Shown piece after piece: positions 36,401 to 44,200 of a stretch of DNA of 64,000 nt. Both the position numbers and the translations under genes were made by a program. The first letter of the stretch is position 1. Every line of letters starts with the position of its first letter. The stretch comes from CAZODA01 sp964578485 (GTDB taxonomy: Bacteria; Bacteroidota; Bacteroidia; Bacteroidales; Marinilabiliaceae), in the NCBI GenBank assembly GCA_964578485.1, contig CAZODA010000009.1, positions 1 through 64,000 on the forward strand. The letters run 5' to 3'. The notes below the pieces were generated by a model. The model saw nothing but the letters and a program-made list of their open reading frames with translations. It searched no databases and was not told the origin of the DNA.

Positions 36401-37254
36401 AGGCTTATAGTTATTTGCTTAAGAAAAATGCCCGAATTCCAAGAGTTGAGGCAAGTGCAAAAAGTAAGGATATAAGTGTTGAAGTAGAACAGGCAAATAC
36501 TATACCCGGAACTGCCATAATACGATTAATCGACTACAGAACTTATGAAGAAGATCTTTACTTGATTAATTTTGATCTTGCTTCAATAAGTGATGACTTT
36601 GATACTTTTCAGCTTGGAGAACCTTGGTTTGTGCTTAGGGAAAATAAAGCCAATTATAGTTTAAGTGCAAAGCCTGGTTCGCTTACTCTCACTGCCGAGG
36701 AAGGGGATATTTCGGAAGGAAGCAATAATGCCCACAATTTAATATTGCAAAGTGCTAATAACGATTGGATTATTGATACAAAATTAGTAGCATCAAGGGT
36801 ACCTTCACAGCCGGAGAATGCCGCTGTAGTGGCTTATCAGGATGATGACAACTTTGTTAAGCTGATGTTTAGAGCTGTTATCAAAACTTCACGGCAAAGA
36901 GGAGTTCAACCCGGAACCATAGATCTTCTTTTTGAAGAAAATGGTATTGCTAAATCTATTGCATCGGTTAATTTAGAAGAAGAAGTTATTGGAGCTAATG
37001 ATCTGTATTTACGTTTGCAAAAGAAAGGAAGCACTTATACTGCTTTTTATTCAACAGATGGCGTAAAATTTGTTGAATTGGGTGAAAATGACATTCTTCT
37101 TAAGGATATTAAAGCCGGCTTAATGGTCTGTGATGGTGTTATAACTCAAAGTATGACCAGTACTTTCTGGTTCGACTCTGATACTACCAAGCCCGACAGC
37201 CCCTTTGATGTATATTTTGATTATTTCCGTATTAAAAATAGCGGTTTAAAATAA
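33454..37254 (+). CDS. Large multidomain GH3 beta-glycosidase (probable beta-xylosidase/glucosidase)
   Basis: A 1266-residue secreted exo-glycosidase. Signal peptide about 1-22. The GH3 N-domain (about 35-345) has the conserved GKHYIANN (188-195) and nucleophile Asp268 in YVTGDCGA. The GH3 C-domain is interrupted at about 470-590 by a CBM6-like insertion. The likely acid/base Glu619 or Glu620 is in TGREESDR. A fibronectin-III-like domain follows (about 745-880). Then come an Ig-like (Big2-type) domain with VKVDDKGQITAVNPG near 925-940 and a C-terminal concanavalin-like sandwich (about 1045-1266) like that appended to GH43 enzymes. No T9SS signal is seen. Bacterial GH3 of this layout act on xylo- or gluco-oligosaccharides. 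Confidence 0.88.
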   Translation: MKKRLFFVLSFTLLIAAAFTSVSRKASQPIYLNTAYSFEERATDLVSRMTLEEKQSLLGNTMSPVPRLGINKYDVWGEALHGVMGRNNNSGMTATSFPNSNAMGNTWDPELIEWEASVISDEARGFNHDLIFTLTYWSPVIEPARDPRWGRTAETFGEDPFLVSRIGSAFVRGMMGNDPKYLKTVPCGKHYIANNTEFNRHTGSSEIDHRDMREFYLSPYKALIEKDDLPSIMTAYNAVNGVPVSASAFLVDSIARRTYGMKGYVTGDCGAITDIWQGHKYVEQGPKSTALGLLTGVDTDCGGEYQAHTIEALKRGLISEADIDRALINMFSIRMRLGEFDPKGIVPYAKIRPEIINDPFHNELALEVAVKSPVLLKNEAAQNSGEKVLPLRSNNIKTLAVLGPQADKMELGDYSGPVEPHYISTPLKGINDYIKANNLNIEVLHGEGGNTERRSDFFTLTAFTTKTTEGKLNEYLASDFDESAAGLFVSERFNTKMLRGIKDGDWTAYHNIDISDLDSITFNINVAQGGGTIEVRVNSPSGNVVASSKVDAMGSGGFYGQRVSISSKLNTLGLNGPQNFYFVFREPESGLTDQKVLDAASAADVAIVFVGTDQSTGREESDRFSLALPGNQIDLIKSVAEVNSNTVVIIQAMGMVEVEDIKLNINVPAIIYTGYNGQAQGAAMAKILFGDVNPGGKTAVTWYKSVKDLPDFNDYNLRGQDGQNGRTYWYFDKEVSYEFGFGLSYTTFEYSNFTISKTDLDPNSTVKVGVDVSNTGLIDGDEVVQIYVRTPESSTELQRPIKRLKGFKRVTIPAGQTKTVEIDIDCSDLWFWDEENDKLTFDQGKYIFEIGASSLDIKGSVEAVMKGEFKTELKTVVARSNKIVLKPGEQSNTDFSACLSDDSFLDVNDVKVRYKSNDPKVVKVDDKGQITAVNPGVATVFVSLSYKGVTLTDSFALKVMPDLSAAGIKVNGKALKSFNNNTKAYSYLLKKNARIPRVEASAKSKDISVEVEQANTIPGTAIIRLIDYRTYEEDLYLINFDLASISDDFDTFQLGEPWFVLRENKANYSLSAKPGSLTLTAEEGDISEGSNNAHNLILQSANNDWIIDTKLVASRVPSQPENAAVVAYQDDDNFVKLMFRAVIKTSRQRGVQPGTIDLLFEENGIAKSIASVNLEEEVIGANDLYLRLQKKGSTYTAFYSTDGVKFVELGENDILLKDIKAGLMVCDGVITQSMTSTFWFDSDTTKPDSPFDVYFDYFRIKNSGLK

Positions 37255-37345
37255 GGAATAGATTTCATTTGTTCGCCTTCGTGGCTAAAAAGATTGATTT
37301 AAAGTTATTGTTATCATAAAAATAAACCATTTTAATTTTTGTCTT

Positions 37346-38713
37346 ATGCTTAAACATGCAAGTATTTTTAAGTTTTTTGTTAGTGCTCTAACATTCCTAA
37401 TGTTGCCTTTTCTTGTATTGGATGCACAAAATCCTTTTATAAGAGATCAGTTTACTGCAGATCCATCGGCTCGAGTATTTAATGGAAAAATGTATGTTTT
37501 CCCTTCACACGATATTCAAGCTCCTGAGGGTAAAGGGCTTCGTGAAGACTGGTTCTGTATGGAAGATTATCATGTTTTCTCTTCCGAAAATCTTGTTGAT
37601 TGGACTGATCATGGCATGATAGTAAGTCAATATGATGTTCCTTGGGTTGATTCTAATACTTATAGTATGTGGGCACCTGATGCTGTTGAACGAAATGGAA
37701 AATACTACTTTTATTTTCCGGCAAATAAGAAAAGACCAGAAGGTGCTCAAAGGGGTGGTTTTGGTGTTGGAGTTGCAATTGCCGATGCTCCTGAGGGGCC
37801 TTATGTTCCGCAAGCCGAGCCTATAGAAGGTATTCATGGTATTGATCCATGTGTATTAATTGACAAAGACGGACAGGCATATATTTATTATTCTTTGGGT
37901 GGAATATTTGTGGCTAAGTTGAAGGATAATATGTTGGAGTTAGATGGCGAACCCCAAATAATTGAGAACCTTCCCGAAAAAGGACTTAAAGAAGGGCCCT
38001 GGGTATTTGAGAGAAATGGATTATACTATTTGACTCTTCCTCATGTAGAAAATGAAACTGAACGTTTGGAGTATGCTATTGGTAAACATCCTATGGGGCC
38101 TTTTAAAACGACCGGCGTTATTATGGATGAGTCTCCCACAGGTTGTTGGACAAATCATCATTCTATTGTGGAGTATAAAGGTCAGTGGTATTTGTTCTAT
38201 CACCATAATGATTATTCACCACATTTTGATAAAAATCGTTCTGCAAGGATAGACAGTCTTTTCTTTAATCCCGATGGTACTATTCAAAAAGTAAGACCCA
38301 CCTTGCGGGGTGTTGGTGTAAGCAATGCTTATAAACCTGTTGAAATTGATCGTTATAGTGCCATAAGTGAAAAAGGTACAGAAATAGATTTTATTGATCC
38401 CGCTAATACATTTGAAGGGTGGAAAATTATCATGTCAGAGAAAGGAGCATGGATACAGTATAATAAAGTTGATTTTAGCAGCCAAACCCTTAACAAGGCA
38501 AAGCTTATGGCTCAATCAGAGTCGGGTGCTACAGTAGAAATAAGGTTAAATAAAATTAATGGTCCGCTTTTGGCTACTGTTAAAATTCCTGCAGGAAAGA
38601 AATGGATGCCGACAGAAGTAAAGGTTAAAAAAGTCAAACCGAACATCGAAGACCTTGTACTTGTTTTGAAGAAAGGAAATGCAGTAGAAATTGATTGGCT
38701 GCAATTTGAGTAG
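37346..38713 (+). CDS. Secreted GH43 glycosidase with C-terminal CBM6-like module
   Basis: 455 residues. Signal peptide about 1-27 (VLDAQ). The five-bladed propeller shows the GH43 acids Asp39 in FTADPSA, Asp167 in HGIDPCV and Glu216 in KEGPWV. A C-terminal beta-sandwich (about 330-455) ends in VLKKGNAVEIDWLQFE, a pattern typical of CBM6. Such proteins are mostly arabinofuranosidases or xylosidases acting on arabinoxylan. It follows the GH3 gene by 91 bases with no terminator between and ends at a strong bidirectional terminator, so it likely closes that operon. Confidence 0.9.
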   Translation: MLKHASIFKFFVSALTFLMLPFLVLDAQNPFIRDQFTADPSARVFNGKMYVFPSHDIQAPEGKGLREDWFCMEDYHVFSSENLVDWTDHGMIVSQYDVPWVDSNTYSMWAPDAVERNGKYYFYFPANKKRPEGAQRGGFGVGVAIADAPEGPYVPQAEPIEGIHGIDPCVLIDKDGQAYIYYSLGGIFVAKLKDNMLELDGEPQIIENLPEKGLKEGPWVFERNGLYYLTLPHVENETERLEYAIGKHPMGPFKTTGVIMDESPTGCWTNHHSIVEYKGQWYLFYHHNDYSPHFDKNRSARIDSLFFNPDGTIQKVRPTLRGVGVSNAYKPVEIDRYSAISEKGTEIDFIDPANTFEGWKIIMSEKGAWIQYNKVDFSSQTLNKAKLMAQSESGATVEIRLNKINGPLLATVKIPAGKKWMPTEVKVKKVKPNIEDLVLVLKKGNAVEIDWLQFE

Positions 38714-38722
38714 TAAGAATTT

Positions 38723-38758
38723 AAAAAAGGGGTTGTTTTGCGAGACAGCCCCTTTTTT
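38723..38758. terminator. Bidirectional intrinsic terminator between GH43 and mscL
   Basis: GGGGTTGT (38729-38736) pairs with ACAGCCCC (38745-38752). It has A6 on the left and T6 on the right, so it serves both the + strand GH43 gene and the convergent mscL. Confidence 0.88.
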
Positions 38759-38790
38759 CTTTTTTAAATCTTTATTTAAAAAGAATAAAT

Positions 38791-39192
38791 TTATTCTTTT
38801 TTCAACAAGTCCCTTATTTCACCTAATAGTTGAACTTCAGCCGAAGGAGCCGGAGGAGCTGCAGGCTCTTCCTCTTCTTTTTTCTTAAGGGTGTTCATAC
38901 CTTTAATAACAGTAAATATTGCAATAGCAACAATCAGGAAGTCGAAAACAACTTGAATAAAATTACCATAGTTTATTAAGACTGCATCGCTTCCATCTAC
39001 AGCAGCTTTAAGAGTAATTGATAAGTCGGTAAAATTAACGCCCCCAATTAACAGTCCGATTGGCGGCATAATAATGTCGTTTACCATTGAGGTAACTATT
39101 TTTCCGAATGCGGCACCGATAATGATACCAACTGCCATATCCACAACATTGCCTTTCATTGCAAAGGCTTTAAATTCTTTAATAATTTTCAT
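38791..39192 (-). CDS. mscL: Large-conductance mechanosensitive channel (MscL)
   Basis: Homopentameric inner-membrane channel that opens under high membrane tension to release solutes after osmotic downshock. The 133-residue chain has the amphipathic N-helix (FKAFAMKGNVVDMAVG), pore helix TM1 with GIIIGAAFGKIV (about 22-33), a short periplasmic loop and TM2 (about 75-95, VVFDFLIVAIAIFTV). A charged C-terminal helix follows (about 105-133). An Ala/Pro/Glu-rich linker (EEEEPAAPPAPSAE) separates TM2 from that helix. It is a single gene in the opposite direction to the surrounding hydrolases. Confidence 0.97.
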   Translation of the reverse strand: MKIIKEFKAFAMKGNVVDMAVGIIIGAAFGKIVTSMVNDIIMPPIGLLIGGVNFTDLSITLKAAVDGSDAVLINYGNFIQVVFDFLIVAIAIFTVIKGMNTLKKKEEEEPAAPPAPSAEVQLLGEIRDLLKKE

Positions 39193-39498
39193 GATTTAAC
39201 AATTAATTAGTAATGGAATAAAGTATAGACATAAATATTATTTTGCAAAATTGCCTTGTAAAAACGGAAAGATAAATTATTTAAATTAATGATTCAATAT
39301 TTAAGTTGTAAAACTTGGAAAAAGATAAATATTTAAATTGTTTTCAGCTAAAAATCTCTTTTGCAATTATTTTACTGTGATTTGAATTTTTACCGGAAGT
39401 TGTGTTCTTTTATACTCGGCAGTCCAGGCATCTTCTCTTATCGAATTTTGTATATTGCGATTGATATTAATATTGTGTTTTTTATATTTTTAATTGCT
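39193..39498. other. Divergent intergenic region between mscL and a GH43 gene
   Basis: 306 AT-rich bases that must hold both promoters. No exact TTG-N20-TAnnTTTG pair is visible on either strand. An open frame runs into the GH43 gene from 39361, but its N-terminal 46 codons look like untranslated leader. No repeat, RNA gene or terminator was recognised. Confidence 0.5.
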
Positions 39499-41091
39499 AT
39501 GAAAAAAATTCCAGGCTTTCTGTTTATTCTGATCTCAATTTCTGTTTCTGCTCAGAATATTAATCCCAATCCATGGCTTATGGCTGTTGATAGTACTGCA
39601 GAAATAAGCTATAACAATCCTGTTATTCCCGGATTTTATCCTGATCCAAGTGTTTGTCGTGTTGGTAGCGATTATTATTTGGTAAACAGCAGTTTTGAAT
39701 ATTTTCCCGCTGTTCCGATTTTTCATAGTAAAGATTTGATTAATTGGAAGCAAATAGGCCACTGTATTCATGATAAAGATCAAATTAAGGGAGAGATTAA
39801 TATTTTTGCCCCAACCATTCGATATAATGACGGCATATTTTATATGATTACAACAAATATAACTTTTGGTGGTAATTTTATTGTTACGGCAAAAAACCCT
39901 GCCGGACCATGGAGCGAAGCAATATGGATTGATATGCCTGAGATAGATCCCGACTTGTTTTTTGATGATGATGGAAATGTTTATGTTATTAGCTCTACTT
40001 TTGAACTTGCTATGATTAATCCTTTAACCGGTCAGTTGCTCAGTGAAAGAAAAAAAGTATGGAATTCAAGCGGTGGGCGATACCCCGAAGCACCTCATAT
40101 CTATAAAAAGGATGGCTTTTATTACCTTATGGCTGCCGAAGGAGGAACCGAAGAGGCACATATGGTAACAATAGCCCGCAGTAATAATATATGGGGTCCA
40201 TATATTGATAATCCTGCCAATCCTATTGCTACCCATGTCGGTGTCAGTGGTATGGGCAATCCAATTCAGGGTATCGGTCATGGTGATCTTATTCAAGCTC
40301 ATGATAACAGCTGGTGGATGCTGTTGCATGGCTATCGTTCCGTTACGGGTTATCCTCCACATCATATTTTAGGCAGAGAGACCTGTCTTGTTCCTGTCAG
40401 TTGGCCAAAAGGTGGCTGGCCTGTTGTAAATGGTAATGGTACAGTTTTAACTGAAATGACTTGCCCAACACTTCCTCAATTTCCTGTTGAACAAAAGGCA
40501 GTCCGAACCCTCTTTAACAGCCAATCTTTGGATATGGAATGGAATTATATTCAGCCGGCTGTAAATGGCAATATTGAGATTGATAAAGATAAGGAGGTTT
40601 TGGTATTAAAGGGGTCGGCACTGAAAATTGGAGAATCCGGAAATCCTACTTTTGTCGGCAGGAGATTAACAGATATCAATTTTTCTGTTACTACTCGTAT
40701 GGATTTTAATCCTAATATCGAAAATGAAGAGGCCGGATTAATACTGCTTAATAATGGTTCACATTTCGATTTGATGGTTCAAAATATAAATGGTAAACGG
40801 ATGCTCTATGTTAAGTTACAATTTGGGCAGACAATTTATCAGTCATCCGGTATCGAATTAAAACCGGGCTATGTCGATTTAAGGATAGAAGGAAATGGTC
40901 CTGAATTCATATTTTCTTACTCTCAAAATTCTTCTGAATTTCAAATTATAGAAAAGGCAGATAGTCGTTTTTTAAGTACTCAAACTCTTGGTTGGTTTAC
41001 CGGAGTTTATGCAGGTATGTATGCAAGTGGTAATGGCAGCTTGTCAGAAACTACTGCTTTATACCACTGGTTTGATTATGTTGGCATGTAA
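39499..41091 (+). CDS. Secreted GH43 beta-xylosidase/arabinofuranosidase with C-terminal sandwich
   Basis: 530 residues from the ATG at 39499, which gives a proper signal peptide (MKKIPGFLFILISISVSAQ); the frame is open for 46 codons upstream without a good start. Catalytic acids are Asp49 in GFYPDPS, Asp150 in EIDPDLFF and Glu197 in RYPEAPH. The N-terminal GFYPDPSVCRV and the C-terminal concanavalin-like domain (about 330-530) match the GH43 xylosidase group (subfamilies 1/10-12 type). It is separated from the other hydrolases by mscL, so it may be its own unit, together with or apart from the repeat protein 140 bases downstream. Confidence 0.9.
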   Translation: MKKIPGFLFILISISVSAQNINPNPWLMAVDSTAEISYNNPVIPGFYPDPSVCRVGSDYYLVNSSFEYFPAVPIFHSKDLINWKQIGHCIHDKDQIKGEINIFAPTIRYNDGIFYMITTNITFGGNFIVTAKNPAGPWSEAIWIDMPEIDPDLFFDDDGNVYVISSTFELAMINPLTGQLLSERKKVWNSSGGRYPEAPHIYKKDGFYYLMAAEGGTEEAHMVTIARSNNIWGPYIDNPANPIATHVGVSGMGNPIQGIGHGDLIQAHDNSWWMLLHGYRSVTGYPPHHILGRETCLVPVSWPKGGWPVVNGNGTVLTEMTCPTLPQFPVEQKAVRTLFNSQSLDMEWNYIQPAVNGNIEIDKDKEVLVLKGSALKIGESGNPTFVGRRLTDINFSVTTRMDFNPNIENEEAGLILLNNGSHFDLMVQNINGKRMLYVKLQFGQTIYQSSGIELKPGYVDLRIEGNGPEFIFSYSQNSSEFQIIEKADSRFLSTQTLGWFTGVYAGMYASGNGSLSETTALYHWFDYVGM

Positions 41092-41196
41092 AGCATAAAT
41101 CAATCAATACAGTGATTACCTGTAAATTTCATCTGACATTATTATTTCCCAATATAATTTTCTTTATATACTCTAACTTTTATGTCTTGTGAGCGT

Positions 41197-41231
41197 ATAA
41201 CTTTCTTTGTGTTACTTAAAAGAAAAGTTAT
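41197..41231 (+). other. Stem-loop directly abutting the start codon of the repeat protein
   Basis: ATAACTTTCTTT (41197-41208) pairs with AAAGAAAAGTTAT (41219-41231) with one bulged A. The 3' arm ends one base before the ATG at 41232. It could hinder ribosome access or mark the operator of an unknown regulator. It is weak in GC, so folding would be modest. Confidence 0.4.
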
Positions 41232-44200
41232 ATGAGAGGATTATTAGCATTTTGTATTTTTTTCCTTCAGGCTGCATTTTTATTTGGGCAGGCACCAAAG
41301 ATAATTGTTAGTACTGATAGTTTTAATGAGGATCTTGATTTTGGTGATCATACCGAAGTTGAGCTGACAATTACAAATGAAGGGAACAGAGATCTTAATT
41401 GGGAGATGAATTTTTCTTCTTCTCCTGTTTATTTTAAGAAAGATGACTGGGCTGATTATACTAAGCCCGAGAATCAAGACAGGATAATTGACGATGTATG
41501 GATTACAAGACAAGATAGGAGGGGCTTATATAATGCCGCTCTTCAGGAAAGTTTTGGAGAGTGGGAATCAGGCTCTCCTTTAGGAACTTTATGGGCTGCA
41601 GGGCAAACATCACATCCGTCTTTCACTTATAGAACCTTTATGGATATGTGTAAGGCAGTTACAAGTGCGAGTCCATTTGGTTACTCATGTTATATGCCTA
41701 TTTTTACCACTGAATGGTTTAAAGAAAATTATGGCAAGCTTTCATTACAATTAGAAGAAGCAGGTTTATATTTTGATATTGATATGGAAACCTGGTCTAT
41801 AGGTGAAGAGGGTGGTAGCGGAGGTTTTTCTTACACACGTCATAATGCTGCTCCTTTGTTTCTCCCTTCAGCTTGGTCGGGCAGTCTTCCTGTAGGAGGA
41901 AGTGAAAATTTGGATATCATTATTGATGCCGGAGTATTAAATGAAGGTTTGTATCATAGTACTCTTACTATAGTGAGTGATGATCCTGATACTCCGGAGA
42001 AAGAAATTTATTTTACTATATCAATAAAAGGAGAACCCGAAATAAGTGTAAATGCTGATGAAATTGATTTTGGTTTAAAACCAATTTCAGGTAATTATAC
42101 TTTTGCACTCATAATTGAAAACTCCGGTAATGGGCCTTTGGAAATCTCTGAAATTTCTTTTGAGACAGCTTCTTTTTCGGCTGATCTTTCTGAATTTGAA
42201 ATTGGTAGTGGAAGATCACAAAAAGTAAACATCACCTTTTCTCCTGATGAAATAGGAGTTTTTCAGGATGTTATGACTATCTATCATAACGATCCAAATT
42301 TTGTGCCTATTGAGGTTTCCATACTTGGTGAAGGTGTTCCGGCTCCCGGTATTGAAATATCATTACAATCGATTAGTGAGGAATTAGAATACGGTCAATA
42401 TTCCACTCATGAAATAATCATTGAAAATTCCGGCGATTATGAACTTGAATGGGAACTAAGATTATCAGATATTCCTTCAAAGGTAACTTTTACCAAAGAA
42501 GATTATGCTGAGTATAATTCCCCGGGAAATTTTGATATTATAAGTTCTTCTGTGGCAATTGCAAGAAAAGTTAATGAAGGAATTTTTAATGATTTCAAGG
42601 AAAGTAAGTATTCATCATCTTCATCTCCATCAGGAACTTTGTGGGCTTTCGGTTATACAAAAGATTTAAATCCGCAGGATTATAAAGTTTGGCGAGATGC
42701 TGTTAATTCAGAACCTCCATCAATGGTTGGTCGTCCAATGTCAATGTATTTAGAGGATGAAAACTCCTATATTGATATAATGTTTACGCAATGGACTTCA
42801 GGTGGAAACGGTGGTGGTTTTTCCTATATTCGTGATGATTTTCCGGCTTGGTTAAGTTTTAATGATAATAGTGGAGTCGTAGGAGTGGGAGAAAACTTAA
42901 CACTTGAGATTGATTTATTTACAGATTATGTATCAGCAGGGGAGTATGAAGCTTTTATTGAAATTTTAAGTAATGATCCTCAAAAGTCTGTTATAACCAT
43001 ACCTGTTAGTTTAATTGTAACAGGAACACCTGAAATTGACGGTATAACCGAATTTGATTTCGAAGGTATTTTTAGCAATGAAACTAAAGTTGTTGAAATT
43101 GAAATAGAGAATAAGGGTAGTGATGTACTTCAGATCAGCACTGTTTATACCGAAAGTGCAAGCTTTACAGTTTTAGATTATCCTGAATCTGTTGATGGAT
43201 TTAGAAGCGGCAAGATAAAATTGAGTTTTAAAAACGAAATTGCGGGAGTATATGAGGATGTCTTACATATTGAATCAAATGATCCTAATAATGCTATCTT
43301 TAGTATAGATTTATTAGGGGAAGTACTATTACCTCCGATTATACAAACAGATAAAACATCTATTTCGATAACATTAGCTCATGGTGACAATACTTCCGAT
43401 GAAGTTGTTATTGAAAATGTCGGTAATAATCTCTTGGAGTGGGAGCTTGATATCTTCATTGATGAATTTATAGAGTTTTCAAAAGCTCCATATGCCAATC
43501 ATAATGAAGCTGAGAATCAGGATAGAATATCTGATGATATTTGGATTACCAGAGCAAGCTCTCAAGGAATCTTTAATATTAAAACTGAAAATAGTTTTGA
43601 ATCTAATGTATCACCGGCTGGTACACTTTGGGCTTTTGGCAAAACTTTGACAAATGAAGCCTTTGATTATGAAAATTGGAGAGATGCTGTTGGAAGTAAT
43701 CCTCCATCACAAGTTGGGAATGTTGTTTCATTATTTCTGATTGATGAAAACAGATATTTTGACCTTTTATTTTCTCAATGGTCAGAAGGTGGTAACGGAG
43801 GCGGATTTGCTTATAGTCGTATTGAGGTCCCATCGTGGATAAGGGTTGATCAAATAGATGGTGTTTTGGATGAGGAGGAAAATATTACACTGACTTTTAA
43901 TTTTAATACTAATGCTTTAAATGCAGGAGTTTATAATTCTAAGATAGTAATCTCTTCTAACGATTTTGATCATGAAACCGTAGAAATACCTGTAACACTT
44001 ACAGTAACAGGCAGTCCTGAAATATATACTGATACCGATTTAATCGAATTTGATCCTGTAGAAACAGGAAAAGAAACCGTTAAAGAGTTTTTTATTGAAA
44101 ACATTGGAAGTAACGAATTAGAAATAATTTCTATTTCCAACAGTTTGGACGTATTTTCTGTCATAGATTATCCTGAATCTATAATGCCGGGAGAAAAAGC

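Noticed and set aside
39361..39498. N-terminal extension of the GH43 protein
   Set aside because: The 46 extra codons would place a signal peptide in the interior; the ATG at 39499 begins a normal signal sequence.
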